Assembly (NCBI GenBank): GCA_958366945.1
Contig: CATXCY010000001.1
Span: 62,001 to 126,000 of the forward strand
Direction: 5' to 3'
DNA length: 64,000 nucleotides
Origin: Bruticola sp004554425
GTDB lineage: Bacteria; Vulcanimicrobiota; Xenobia; Xenobiales; Xenobiaceae
Below the pieces are notes generated by a model. The model had not been told where the DNA came from, did no database searches, and saw nothing but the letters and a program-made list of their open reading frames with translations. This document shows positions 44,982 through 53,985 of the stretch, one piece after another; position 1 is the stretch's first letter, and every line of letters starts with the position of its first letter. The position numbers and the translations under genes were made by a program.

Positions 44982-45088
44982 TAGAACACCTCCGACTATG
45001 TGGTCCGCGTCCTTATACGAACCCAAATTTTCGTTTCTATAGAAATCCTTTGTCCCCTCTTTTTACCGAGGCCTCCGGCGTACAGAAC

Positions 45089-45391
45089 TCATTCTTGATC
45101 GGGCTCTTGAGCAAAGCGCCCTGCTTTTAAATCACTCAATTCTTGAGTAAAGTCTAGAACCGTGGCCATAAGTTCGTAAAGCTGAGGACTTATAGCCGCT
45201 TTACTGCCCTGCTCTTTGAGCAATTCTCCCACCAGCTGAGGATCTTGCGTAACGCTCAATCCTTCTTTTTCAGCTTGTTCTACCATCTCGACAGCCTTTT
45301 GGCCTACAGCCGAGCTAACCACTTTGGTAGCTCCATCTTCAGGAGAAACGGCTACACTGACGGCAACTTTAGCGATGTCAGGCTTGCACAT
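45089..45391 (-). CDS. Stand-alone FlhB C-terminal-domain-like protein
   Basis: The 100-residue product aligns in pattern with the cytoplasmic C-terminal part of FlhB: VAVSVAVSPEDGATKVVSSA (counterpart of the A-[VL]-x-Y-x-P region), VEMVEQAEKEGLSVTQDPQLVGELL and ISPQLYELMATVLDF. It has no membrane segment and lacks the NPTH cleavage site. Similar free proteins exist in other bacteria next to FliK-like genes (B. subtilis YlqH, from memory). ATG 45391 follows GGAGGG at 5 nt and overlaps the FliK-like gene by 14 bp. A role in substrate switching of flagellar export is inferred. Confidence 0.8.
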   Translation of the reverse strand: MCKPDIAKVAVSVAVSPEDGATKVVSSAVGQKAVEMVEQAEKEGLSVTQDPQLVGELLKEQGSKAAISPQLYELMATVLDFTQELSDLKAGRFAQEPDQE

Positions 45392-46793
45392 TGACGCCCT
45401 CCAAAGAAGAAAGTTCTTGACAGCCCATAAGCTCATGGCCGCCGACATTGTCATGGAGAATAGCTTCAAAAAAACCGACTTTCCAACCTAATTCTTCAAT
45501 ACGCTCTTGCAAGACAGGAAGATAAGCCTCCAGACAACTGACAACAGATTTATCATCTGACTTAGCTGTTAGCTCTACATATCCAGCGCCGGTATCTAAA
45601 CTGAAGAAAAGCTCTCCTAAAGAATCGGTTTTGACGATAAATTCCAAATGAGAATCGTCAATATCGACTACGCGACTGCCATCTTCTTCTTTCCAGCGAT
45701 AACGAATCCAAACTTCGGCAGATTCACCAAACTCATGACGCAAGGGAATTTGCATATAGTAGAAACCGAAAGAAGAATCTGGCTTTCCTTGGTTTATCAA
45801 ACGCTGGGCTTGTAAGTTATCTTCGCAATTTTGACAATTTTTGAAAAGCGCACTTAGAGAAGCATCTTGAGCATCTGTAAATTTGCGCAATTCTCGCAAC
45901 AGAGCCAGAAGTTCCCAGTCAGATTCGCCACCGCCAACCAAGCCTAAATTAGTCTCAATGCCAGCTTGTTTAGCCATGTCAAAAAGCAAGGCAGCCTTGC
46001 CACTGGACTTACCAGTACCCTTCAGATTTCCGCCCGGTTCCAAAACCATCTCTCCCAATAATCCTGGAACTTGGTTCAGAATTTCTAAAGCTTTGGAAGA
46101 CATATTGCCAGGGTTGTTTATCAGGCGTTTGACTTCACTTTGAATATTGAAAAGCTGTTGGGTGACCTGGGGGTTCTGAGCCAGAAAAGTGCTCAAAAGA
46201 AGAATATTGCGGCCAGTAACCGGCAACTGACTGTTTTGCAAAAACAGAGTCGCTCCAACTCTGGAGCTAAAAACGGCCGGATCGGAAGTAGGCGGCAATT
46301 GAGCCAAAGCTTTTTGCATACTTTGGAAAGTTGCTTTATCAAGCGGAGCGCCATGTTCAACTAAGGAGCTGGCCAACATAAAATTACCTTCGGACATAGG
46401 CAAATTGAGCTGAACCAAAGTTTGGGTAACTGTTTCGCTATTAAGTGAAGAAAACGGAGTGCTGGCCATATCTAGGGTGAGCATACCGCGCTGCTGTCCG
46501 GAAACAGTTACATTAAGTTGCTGTCCCACATTAAAGGGCAACTTGGCACTAGCTTGTAAAGTAGTATTGCCAAAGCGCAAAGTGAAATTTCCATTTTGTT
46601 CGCGTCCGACCACTTGACCAAACAAATTTTGTCCAGGCTGAAATTGAGAAGTAGCCGTACCACGAGCAACAAAACTCGTATTAGCTCCGTTGGCTCCTCT
46701 TCCGAAAGGAGACGCAGAACCGGAATTGGAGGATTGCGCAATGCTTTTTCCGACATTGGACAAAGCCGACGATACGCTGTTCAGCATTTGCAT
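45378..46793 (-). CDS. FliK-like flagellar hook-length control protein
   Basis: The 471-residue protein has an N-terminal Ser/Asn/Gly-rich region (about 1-45) and a long middle with FNVGQQLNVTVSGQQRGMLTL. The C-terminal domain (about 340-455) is YYMQIPLRHEFGESAEVWIRYRW followed by LEFIVKTDSLGELFFSLDTG, the pattern of Flg_hook-type domains. FliK measures hook length and signals FlhB to switch export substrates; the next gene encodes an FlhB-C homolog, strengthening this. AGGAGGT lies 6 nt before ATG 46793. It is the first gene of the flagellar block here. Confidence 0.82.
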   Translation of the reverse strand: MQMLNSVSSALSNVGKSIAQSSNSGSASPFGRGANGANTSFVARGTATSQFQPGQNLFGQVVGREQNGNFTLRFGNTTLQASAKLPFNVGQQLNVTVSGQQRGMLTLDMASTPFSSLNSETVTQTLVQLNLPMSEGNFMLASSLVEHGAPLDKATFQSMQKALAQLPPTSDPAVFSSRVGATLFLQNSQLPVTGRNILLLSTFLAQNPQVTQQLFNIQSEVKRLINNPGNMSSKALEILNQVPGLLGEMVLEPGGNLKGTGKSSGKAALLFDMAKQAGIETNLGLVGGGESDWELLALLRELRKFTDAQDASLSALFKNCQNCEDNLQAQRLINQGKPDSSFGFYYMQIPLRHEFGESAEVWIRYRWKEEDGSRVVDIDDSHLEFIVKTDSLGELFFSLDTGAGYVELTAKSDDKSVVSCLEAYLPVLQERIEELGWKVGFFEAILHDNVGGHELMGCQELSSLEGVNVQA

Positions 46794-46907
46794 AAGCTAC
46801 CTCCTTACTTCCAAGAGTGAAATTTCAAAGCAGAAAAAGTTCTGTTTGGGCTGTGCGTTGGCAACCTGCGGGCTGATTTATACACAGCCCCCCACTCTTG
46901 AATTTTA

Positions 46908-46939
46908 TTTATAGCTTATTGATACAGTGTAACAATCAA
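46908..46939 (-). promoter_or_regulatory. Possible long-spacer promoter of the FliK-like operon
   Basis: On the minus strand TTGATT (46939-46934) is followed after 20 nt by TATAAA (46913-46908). A 19-20 nt spacer is characteristic of MerR-regulated promoters, and a MerR-family gene lies immediately upstream. No convincing dyad is visible in the spacer. A separate perfect palindrome, ATTCCGAT-TTT-ATCGGAAT, lies at 46980-46998. Confidence 0.25.
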
Positions 46940-47091
46940 GTAAAAAACGTGTTAATAATAGCCCCCGAAAAATTGCAGAATTCCGATTTTATCGGAATAT
47001 TAGCTTTCTGAGCATGTTAACATTTAGGACCCAAAAGCTGCCTCAAAACAAGACACGAAACGGCTCCAGTTCTTTCACTGATCTAAATACG

Positions 47092-47598
47092 TTAAGTCTT
47101 ATCGGGGCGATGTCCTCTAACTAAAGAGCGCAAAATATTGATAATTTCTCGAGTAACTTCTCGCTCATCTTTTTGAGCTATGCTTTCAAAAATTTGGCAT
47201 ACATAAGGCATAAAGGCATGTTTGACTCGGCTCAGCTCCTGACATGCTATATCTGAACGGCTGCACCAGCAATGAGCACAATTGTCCCAAATAATATCAT
47301 CGGGGTCGTAATAATACGGACTTTCCAATAAAGCCAACTTATCCTTAAGTGAGTTGACAGTAAAACCACACTCACAAATTAAACTCCGAATAAAGTTTAT
47401 TTCTATCAAATCCCAGCGCGTATAACGCGCCCCTCGCCCGTTATTACGTCCTTCTCTATGTAATAACCCGACACTTTCCCAATATTGCAAATTTCTGACG
47501 GAGACATGCATAAACTCGGCAGCTTCGCCCTGACTCAGATATATGGGAGCTTTGGACAAAAACTCCATTTGTCTTACGTCTGAAATTTTCTTTATCAC
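47092..47598 (-). CDS. MerR-family transcriptional regulator
   Basis: The 168-residue protein has an N-terminal winged helix-turn-helix of MerR type: YLSQGEAAEFMHVSVRNLQYWESVGLL (written in parts: SQGEAAEFMHV, RNLQYWESVGLL), RYTRWDLIEINFIRSLICE (the RY.R.D...I..I pattern) and VNSLKDKLAL. The C-terminal part has DNCAHCWCSRSDIACQEL, four Cys and a His that might bind a metal or sense redox state. The effector is unknown. GTG 47598 is used; no strong ribosome site is visible. It sits just upstream of the flagellar operon and may control it, or itself. Confidence 0.8.
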   Translation of the reverse strand: MIKKISDVRQMEFLSKAPIYLSQGEAAEFMHVSVRNLQYWESVGLLHREGRNNGRGARYTRWDLIEINFIRSLICECGFTVNSLKDKLALLESPYYYDPDDIIWDNCAHCWCSRSDIACQELSRVKHAFMPYVCQIFESIAQKDEREVTREIINILRSLVRGHRPDKT

Positions 47599-47639
47599 AA
47601 TTATTGTTTTCTTTTGAATATCCGTTTTACCTTGTATTG

Positions 47640-47679
47640 TTTACACAAAAATTGTATATCTTTACACATTTTTTGTGTA
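47640..47679. promoter_or_regulatory. Repeated TTTACACA boxes upstream of the MerR-family gene
   Basis: TTTACACA occurs at 47640-47647 and again at 47661-47668, exactly 21 bp apart (two helical turns). An inverted TGTGTA follows at 47674-47679, so ACACA-N5-TGTGT (47664-47678) is also a dyad. The position 40-80 bp upstream of the start suggests an operator. Confidence 0.45.
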
Positions 47680-47732
47680 TTACATCTAAAATAATATTGT
47701 AAATTAGTGATTTGTAATAAAAAAAATTATTG

Positions 47733-47897
47733 TTGACTTATCGTATGTTTGCCTTTATAATTACAAGTGTTAAGAGCGTTGAAGAAATCTTAACGCTGGA
47801 AATGTCGAAGTCATCCCGTCTTTGGCATCAAGCAAAGTTCCTCCTAATCCCTTGCGTCCCCCTTATGACTCACACTCAAGGGGGTCGTTTCATTTTT
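47733..47897 (+). ncRNA. Candidate stand-alone small RNA with consensus promoter and terminator
   Basis: TTGACT (47733-47738), a 17-nt spacer and TATAAT (47756-47761) make the best sigma-70-type promoter in the window. Transcription from about 47768 would give an RNA of about 130 nt. It would have a 5' hairpin (AGCGTT/AACGCT near 47774-47797) and end at CCCCCTT (47858-47864) / AAGGGGG (47878-47884) followed by a T-rich tract. No open reading frame of note lies inside. Further terminator-like repeats follow, so it is not simply the leader of the Pit gene at 48243. No known RNA family recognised. Confidence 0.6.
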
Positions 47898-47901
47898 GTC
47901 C

Positions 47902-47956
47902 ATATTTAAAAGGCGAGGCAGACTGTTATTAGCAGATTGTCTCGCCTTTTAAATAT
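47902..47956. terminator. Strong inverted repeat after the candidate small RNA
   Basis: ATATTTAAAAGGCGAG (47902-47917) pairs perfectly with CTCGCCTTTTAAATAT (47941-47956). The A/T flanks make it usable as a terminator in both directions. Confidence 0.75.
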
Positions 47957-48114
47957 GCTTTAAGTAAGAAGGGAAAAAAATAGCCTTACAGAACTTCCTC
48001 GCGCCTTATGTTATTGAGTACGCTCCAACAATTATATTGTTTTGCTACTGAAAGTACGGGTCGTTCCTGGCCATTGTTCAGGAATGTTGATTTTGTTTAC
48101 GAAAATATGCTGCG

Positions 48115-48150
48115 GCCGCTCCTTTGTTGAAAGAGAGACGGCTTTTTTTT
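48115..48150 (+). terminator. Terminator-like hairpin upstream of the Pit gene
   Basis: GCCGCTC (48115-48121) pairs with GAGACGGC (48135-48142, one bulge), followed by eight T. It is 93 nt before the Pit start, so it may end another short transcript or attenuate Pit expression. The stretch between 47957 and 48114 shows only a 6-bp hairpin TTCCTG/CAGGAA. Confidence 0.55.
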
Positions 48151-48242
48151 AATTAGATCGCTCAGACCACATAGTATGAATTGAATTCGAAAATGTACAT
48201 TTACATACAGAAACGTAGTATAGGAAAGTAGAAAAGAAAGAA

Positions 48243-49277
48243 ATGCATGAAACCATTTGGATTTTAGCTGCAGTCGTAATAATTGCACTAGCATTCGATT
48301 ACGTAAACGGTTTCCACGACGCAGCTAATGCTATCGCCACGGTAGTTTCCACCAGAGCTTTATCGCCCAGAACAGCCGTTTTAATGGCAGCTTGCTGCAA
48401 CTTCTGCGGCGCACTCCTCTTTACCGGAGTAGCCAAGACCATTACTAGCGGTATCGTAGAAGGCGATGCCATGAATAGTCAATCGCTAATTCTATCGGCA
48501 CTAATAGGCGCCATTATCTGGAATCTTCTCACCTGGATTTGGGGCTTGCCTTCCTCTTCTTCCCACGCTTTGGTGGGCGGTTTGGTAGGTGTGGCTTTGG
48601 CCCGCGTCGGTACTGACGGTGTAAAGTGGTGGGGAGTTATGGACCACGTAGTGATTCCCGGTTTAGTTTCACCACTGGTCGGTTTAATACTCGGTTATTG
48701 CATCATGCTCTCTCTGTACTGGATTTTGCGTCACCAGCATCCTTCAATTGGTCACAAATTTAAGTATGCCCAGTGGCTCTCTTCCAGCCTTATGGCTTTT
48801 TCCCACGGCTCTAACGATGCCCAAAAAGTTATGGGTATTATCACTTTAGCTCTCTGGACCGCCACCAGTACTGGACTTATTGAACAGCATTGGCAGCCAG
48901 ATTTGGAAGTGCGCTGGTTTACTAAAGTGGCTTGCGCTACCGTAATTGCTTTAGGAACTTCCGGCGGTGGCTGGCGTATCATTAAAACTTTAGGTGCTAA
49001 AGTCGTTCGCTTACAACCTGTCCACGGATTTGCCGCCGACTTAACATCTTCTACCATTCTTTTGACAACCGCAGCCTTGGGTATGCCTATTTCTACCACC
49101 CACGTAATTACCGCTAGTATTATGGGTGTAGGCGCCGTAAAACGCATCAATGCTGTACGCTGGAGTATTGCTAACAATATTTTGGTAGCTTGGGTCTTCA
49201 CTCTTCCTGCTGCTGCCACTATGTCGGCTATTACCTATCATATTTTGAAGTATATAGATCCGGCTCTCTATAACTAA
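48243..49277 (+). CDS. Inorganic phosphate transporter, Pit family
   Basis: The 344-residue polytopic membrane protein has the two inverted family signatures: FDYVNGFHDAANAIATVVSTRAL near the N-terminus (in parts: NGFHDAANAIATV) and SHGSNDAQKVMGI at about residues 195-207. About eight to ten membrane helices are visible. Pit transporters move metal-phosphate with protons or sodium across the inner membrane. Length is short compared with E. coli PitA (about 500), matching the compact Pit form common in Gram-positive and thermophilic bacteria. Ribosome site weak (AAAGAAAG). No PhoU-like (DUF47) partner gene, often adjacent, is seen. Confidence 0.92.
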   Translation: MHETIWILAAVVIIALAFDYVNGFHDAANAIATVVSTRALSPRTAVLMAACCNFCGALLFTGVAKTITSGIVEGDAMNSQSLILSALIGAIIWNLLTWIWGLPSSSSHALVGGLVGVALARVGTDGVKWWGVMDHVVIPGLVSPLVGLILGYCIMLSLYWILRHQHPSIGHKFKYAQWLSSSLMAFSHGSNDAQKVMGIITLALWTATSTGLIEQHWQPDLEVRWFTKVACATVIALGTSGGGWRIIKTLGAKVVRLQPVHGFAADLTSSTILLTTAALGMPISTTHVITASIMGVGAVKRINAVRWSIANNILVAWVFTLPAAATMSAITYHILKYIDPALYN

Positions 49278-49306
49278 TAAGCGATTTAAATAATTAACAG
49301 CAAAAA

Positions 49307-49341
49307 AATAAGAGCGGATTCAGCAAGAATCCGCTCTTATT
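49307..49341. terminator. Bidirectional terminator between convergent Pit and M14-like genes
   Basis: AATAAGAGCGGATTC (49307-49321) pairs perfectly with GAATCCGCTCTTATT (49327-49341), flanked by A and T runs. Confidence 0.92.
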
Positions 49342-49348
49342 TTTTTAT

Positions 49349-51955
49349 TTATTCGTCACCACGGCTGCGCCTTAACAGCAAAGGCGCTGTTGGCGCTAAA
49401 GGATCTTCAGTAAAATCTTCTCTGGAGATTTGCTTTTCGGCCGCTTCAGGAGGCGGCGTAGCCGGACGAGTCGGTTTGCTAGGAAGCAACGGATGTGGTT
49501 TTACTTCACCACGCCTTTCGGCAGCAGCCGCCGATTCTTCCAAACTTCTAGCGCTGCGAGGCTGGTTTTGACGAGCAACAGACTCAGACTGGCGCACAGC
49601 AGCAGCAGCTAAGCCACTCTTAGCCGGCGGCTGGCCAAAAACTCGACCTGAAGGCTGCACTCTAGGATGAGAGTGCTCTTTGCGCAAAGGAGAATCCTCC
49701 GAACCGGCATAACGAACAGGAGCCGATTCGGCACTAGTCTTACGCAAGCCACCCGAAGAAGCAGCAGCGGTAGGACGAGCGAAGTCGGAAGCGCCGACCT
49801 GGGGAGCAGGCGCAGGCGGATTGGCTTTTTCTACCGCCGAAAGACGTTTGGCACCACCTAAAGCCATAGGCCGATAACCTCCGCGCACAGACGGCTGGGC
49901 CTGAGGAGTACTTTCAGCTTTGGACTCATTGGCCACGGCAGAAGTAACTTCTGTAAGCTTAACTGGGCGCACCACTGGACGAGACGGTGCAGCAGATTCG
50001 GCGGTAGCGATTTGATTTACCGGAGTAGGCTCCAAAGAACTGCGTCCAACACTGTTCTTCGTCGAAGATGGCACTTTAAAAGCAGCTCTAGGCAAAGAGG
50101 GCGCCTTAGCTGAAGTCGGCGCTTCGGCAGGCGCTTCGGCAGCGGCCTTTAAGCTTGTCATTTGCGGAATAGCGGCAGCCAAAGCCGCAGAAGTAACGGC
50201 CACAACATAAGGAACAGGTGAACTGCTGGGAATAATGGCACTGGGCTTGCTTACTTTAAAGCGCTGGCGCAAAGCATTTTGCCCGCCGTCGCTTATAAAC
50301 TGGACCACACCGCCGCGAGGATGGGCTGCCGAGACAACGACTTCACCGCTGCCGCGCACCAACCAAGTTTCTACACAGCGGCCGGTTTCGGAGGTGCCAC
50401 TGAAAAAGGGTACATTTAAACTCTGGCGCAAGTGCAAAGACACTGCACCGGAGAGTTGCTCATGCTCGCTTAAATGCTGACCGATCAGCAATTCGGCACT
50501 TTCAGGGATAGAAATTTCAGAAATTAAAGGCTCATCTTTTGAGCGCAACTCTTCGGTAAGCCAAGTAGGTAAATAACCTTCATTGCGTATTTCCACAGAA
50601 ATTATACGCAAAGGCAGCAACTCTTCGGCTTCACCATCTTCAGGCTCAGCCCAACCGACTATTTCGTCATGACATTCGCCAAGACCAATTTTGGGAACAA
50701 CCGTAGCTAAGCAAAGAGCTAAATTTACTTCACTTTCGCAAATAGTAGACAGCATTTCCCCTACTGGAGGATTGCTCCAACTTACAGAGGTATCCCAACC
50801 GCCTACTTCAACTTCGCCCAATTGCGGATGTTCGCACTTTTCCCACTTAGCAAAACCTTGGCCGTGATTATTGTAATCGAGCCAGCGCAATACAGCCAGC
50901 AAAGCATGTTCTTGCGATTTATCAGCCGGATTCTCTATGCCAGCCTCACGTAATAAATTCCAACCATCAACGCGCAAGCAAGGAACACCAAGTTCTTTAT
51001 ATACCCAATCAGCGAAGTCGCTACATTCGGCCACTTCTTCGATAGGAATATTACTAAGTTCCGAAGCTTTTGAAGCCAAAATTTTCATTAAGGCTTGATC
51101 ACGCCTATGCACTTCTGGAGAAGAGGTAACTTGGATAGTACCAGAACCGCTGCGGAAAGAAATTGCCAAACATAAATTGTTTAAACTATGCAAAAAAGCG
51201 CTGATAAGACGTGATTCTATTTGAGAAAAAGGCCCAACAAAACCATTGCCACCATAGTGATGATCAATTGGGCCACATTCTTGAGTGAAGTCATGACTCA
51301 GCTCGCGCTTGGAATTTACTAAGCGCAAATGGATCGGAGTACCATCTTCTCTGTCAAGCAAACCTTCACGATAAAGACGATAATAAGTATCTCCCATATC
51401 ACCTGGCTGGCGGGGAATAAGCAAACGGTCGTCTCTTTTGCTGACTTTCCATTGGCCATATGGATCTTCGACACGCATTTGTAAAATGCGACCGTCGCCA
51501 TTGATATCACCGGGAACTAGACCTTCTCGCAATCCGTCTAAAAATCCCAAACGACGGCCTGCAGAAGTGGACAGACCAGAAGTCAGACACAATTCGGCGC
51601 CATCGGGAGCCAAACGAGGCACTATATAAAAAGTGTTATTGTCCAGCAACTCTGTAATAGAAGGACTGCGTCCATACTCGGCAGAGAGCCGCTGCAATAT
51701 AGCCAAACAGACCGTAGAAGCAGATAATTGACTGCCGTGAATATTGCCATCAATCCAAATAGCCGGCTTACTGGAGGCAGCTCCGTTATTGGTGTTGGTA
51801 ACTTCCGCCGCCCACAAAGAGCGGCCACCCATAGTATTTCCCAGAGAAAAAATGCGCACCAACTGAGGAACAGCTTCCGCAATGCTGTTCAAATAGGCGG
51901 TCAATTCTTCATAATTGAGATAAGCTTCGATATTTAAAGGCGGTACTATTGGCAA
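49349..51955 (-). CDS. M14 zinc-carboxypeptidase-like protein with lost zinc ligands and a disordered tail
   Basis: The 868-residue protein starts with an M14-like domain (about 8-350): YLNYEELTAYLNSIAEAVPQ, SLGNTMGGRSLWAAEV and IWIDGNIHGSQLSAS, then IVPRLAPDGAEL. In active M14 enzymes the third motif reads GxHHxxE. Here His73 is kept but Gln76 replaces the Glu ligand. The second His ligand region reads SFRSGSG rather than HSxG, and no catalytic Glu is seen in VPCLRVDGW. It is therefore probably a non-catalytic binding protein. Residues about 590-868 are Pro/Ala/Ser/Arg-rich and disordered. There is no signal peptide. A target is not evident. Confidence 0.75.
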   Translation of the reverse strand: MPIVPPLNIEAYLNYEELTAYLNSIAEAVPQLVRIFSLGNTMGGRSLWAAEVTNTNNGAASSKPAIWIDGNIHGSQLSASTVCLAILQRLSAEYGRSPSITELLDNNTFYIVPRLAPDGAELCLTSGLSTSAGRRLGFLDGLREGLVPGDINGDGRILQMRVEDPYGQWKVSKRDDRLLIPRQPGDMGDTYYRLYREGLLDREDGTPIHLRLVNSKRELSHDFTQECGPIDHHYGGNGFVGPFSQIESRLISAFLHSLNNLCLAISFRSGSGTIQVTSSPEVHRRDQALMKILASKASELSNIPIEEVAECSDFADWVYKELGVPCLRVDGWNLLREAGIENPADKSQEHALLAVLRWLDYNNHGQGFAKWEKCEHPQLGEVEVGGWDTSVSWSNPPVGEMLSTICESEVNLALCLATVVPKIGLGECHDEIVGWAEPEDGEAEELLPLRIISVEIRNEGYLPTWLTEELRSKDEPLISEISIPESAELLIGQHLSEHEQLSGAVSLHLRQSLNVPFFSGTSETGRCVETWLVRGSGEVVVSAAHPRGGVVQFISDGGQNALRQRFKVSKPSAIIPSSSPVPYVVAVTSAALAAAIPQMTSLKAAAEAPAEAPTSAKAPSLPRAAFKVPSSTKNSVGRSSLEPTPVNQIATAESAAPSRPVVRPVKLTEVTSAVANESKAESTPQAQPSVRGGYRPMALGGAKRLSAVEKANPPAPAPQVGASDFARPTAAASSGGLRKTSAESAPVRYAGSEDSPLRKEHSHPRVQPSGRVFGQPPAKSGLAAAAVRQSESVARQNQPRSARSLEESAAAAERRGEVKPHPLLPSKPTRPATPPPEAAEKQISREDFTEDPLAPTAPLLLRRSRGDE

Positions 51956-52001
51956 AAAATCTCACGCTCCAAACTAAGCTTTTTTAGCAAATGGCCTATT
52001 A

Positions 52002-53837
52002 CTATATGTTTATATCCAAACCGCTGAATCCCACAAAAGCATCCAAAGGATCAGCCTTTGTCTTCTTCATTTCCAAAATAAGAGAAGTGCCGTCGTCACC
52101 AGTGCACAAGTAAACGCAATCGCACATTTCCAGCATAACCGAATAGCCCAACCCTAACGAGGGAGTTTCTCCCATAGAGAACCCTGGCAAAAGCACAGCC
52201 TTGGGCAAGTTATCAAAAGCGATACCATGACCGACATCATCTAGACGAACATGAATACCATCATCTTCCACTCGGATGCTCATGTTGCCAGGAGGGCCAT
52301 ATTTGACTACATTGGTAGCCGCTTCTGATACACAAGTGACCATATCAAAAAGTCGATCCTTGCCAAAGCCTTGTTCTTCCATGACTTTTTCAGAGATACG
52401 GCGGGATTGCGGCACATCAGCCTTTTCTTTCAAAGCCAAAGTGGCTACTTCACGGCCACATTTCGCCCAGTGGCTGTCTAATTCGTCTCGTTCACAAAAT
52501 ACTAATTTCCCTGAAGTGAGTGAATTTAAAGCATCACGATAGAAACGGCGGCGGTTGGCTTCTTCTTCCAAACGGCGCTTCACATTGATAGCATTTTGCA
52601 AAGCCAAACCGGCTTGAATACCGACAGAAATAAGGAAAGAGTTGTTTTCTCTTGATAGAGCGGTTTCTTTATCGGCCAAAGCCCAAATACAACCGATATG
52701 TTCGACTCCAACAGTCAAAGCCACACAAACAACACCGCTAAGTCCAGCTTCACGCAAGGAAGCGGCCGCAGGATCGGGATCACGCTCCAAATCTTTAATA
52801 ACTCGAATCGACTGGTGAGGCAAAAGACGCGAACAGAAAGAATCGACTGTTCTCTTTATAGAAGGAGAGACGATCCCATCTACATCATGATCAACAACTT
52901 CGCCAAAGCCTTTAAGCTTTATGCCGCAGCAACGATAACCGCACATTTCGCGCACGGTTTCAGTAATAATATTAATAACTTTGGAAACATCGAAAGCACG
53001 GCTCAAACGCAAAGCCAAACTATATAAGCTGACTAAATTGCGACTGGCTACAAATTCTTCTACAGGCATATTGTGAGCCTGACGAATTAGAGCCACACTT
53101 CCCATGTAGTTGCCTTCTTTATCGAAACGAGGCGTGGCATCAACCTCAACTACCTGACCACTAGAACGCAAACGTACTACGTAAGGCGAAATAATGCCGT
53201 TGCGCAATTGTACTTGAACCGCATCCAAACAAGGAATGTCACGGGCATCAACCAATTCGCTGACATATCGCCCTTCAATGTTGCCCATACCAACCATGCC
53301 TTTAAAAGCATTGTTGGCCCAACGTACAATATCTTTACTGTCAGTATCAACTACGCCTTGACGCACACGGTTAAGTAATTTGCGGTAGCGCTCGTGTACA
53401 GGAGCTTCACGTCCTTTGACTTCCCACCAAGTGCCACAAGCACGCATAAGGCGACAAGAATACTTCGCACAAGCAAACGAAGTATAACAAAGATAAGCAG
53501 CACGTACCCTCGGACAATCACTCTCTTTATCCGCTTGATTGGCAAAGCCGTTCTCTAACGCCAAACTGTCGAACAAGAAAAATAATTCAACATCGAAGGA
53601 ATGTTGTAATAGCAAACGACTAATCTCGTTCTGCTGAGGAAAATCGGTATTAACAGCCGCAAATTGTATATTTTCGCCGGAAAGTAAATATTCTCTGGCT
53701 TCTTCAAGGTTGGAAGCCAACTTAACATCACAACCGAGCCTTACCAAACTATTGGCAAAAGCTTCTTGCTCCAGATTAGAAGCACCGACAATTAAAATAC
53801 TGCGCGGACTTTTATTTTTATTGCTGGAAATAGACAC
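52002..53837 (-). CDS. Receiver-like/PAS/GAF regulator with RsbW-type ATPase domain
   Basis: The 611-residue soluble protein appears to contain four parts. They are a degenerate receiver-like domain (about 12-125, SILIVGASNLEQEAFANSL), a PAS domain (about 150-250, VRWANNAFKGMVGMGNIEG) and a GAF domain (about 275-430, ending IGCIWALADKETAL...GIQAGLALQNA). Last comes an HATPase of the anti-sigma/serine-kinase class (about 470-595), with CVSEAATNVVKYG (N box), DDVGHGIAF and SLGLGYSVMLEMCD. No HisKA dimerisation His is visible, so RsbW/RsbT-type signalling is more likely than a two-component kinase. It starts at a GTG with a weak ribosome site. Signal unknown. Confidence 0.82.
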   Translation of the reverse strand: MSISSNKNKSPRSILIVGASNLEQEAFANSLVRLGCDVKLASNLEEAREYLLSGENIQFAAVNTDFPQQNEISRLLLQHSFDVELFFLFDSLALENGFANQADKESDCPRVRAAYLCYTSFACAKYSCRLMRACGTWWEVKGREAPVHERYRKLLNRVRQGVVDTDSKDIVRWANNAFKGMVGMGNIEGRYVSELVDARDIPCLDAVQVQLRNGIISPYVVRLRSSGQVVEVDATPRFDKEGNYMGSVALIRQAHNMPVEEFVASRNLVSLYSLALRLSRAFDVSKVINIITETVREMCGYRCCGIKLKGFGEVVDHDVDGIVSPSIKRTVDSFCSRLLPHQSIRVIKDLERDPDPAAASLREAGLSGVVCVALTVGVEHIGCIWALADKETALSRENNSFLISVGIQAGLALQNAINVKRRLEEEANRRRFYRDALNSLTSGKLVFCERDELDSHWAKCGREVATLALKEKADVPQSRRISEKVMEEQGFGKDRLFDMVTCVSEAATNVVKYGPPGNMSIRVEDDGIHVRLDDVGHGIAFDNLPKAVLLPGFSMGETPSLGLGYSVMLEMCDCVYLCTGDDGTSLILEMKKTKADPLDAFVGFSGLDINI

Positions 53838-53985
53838 ATCGGAGAGCTTTCACAAAAAAAGACAGATTCCCCCTCGGCAGTCAATTGGTTAATTAACCCC
53901 CAAAGTCTTCCGACCAAGTACAGTTAAACTACTAGAGAGCATATATTCAAGGAGATGCTCAATTGCGCTGGAAAGGTAGTAGCAA

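Noticed and set aside
46960..47040. Sigma-28 promoter for the FliK-like operon
   Set aside because: CCGATAA is present on the minus strand, but no TAAA-type -35 element lies 14-16 nt upstream; the sequence is part of a palindrome.
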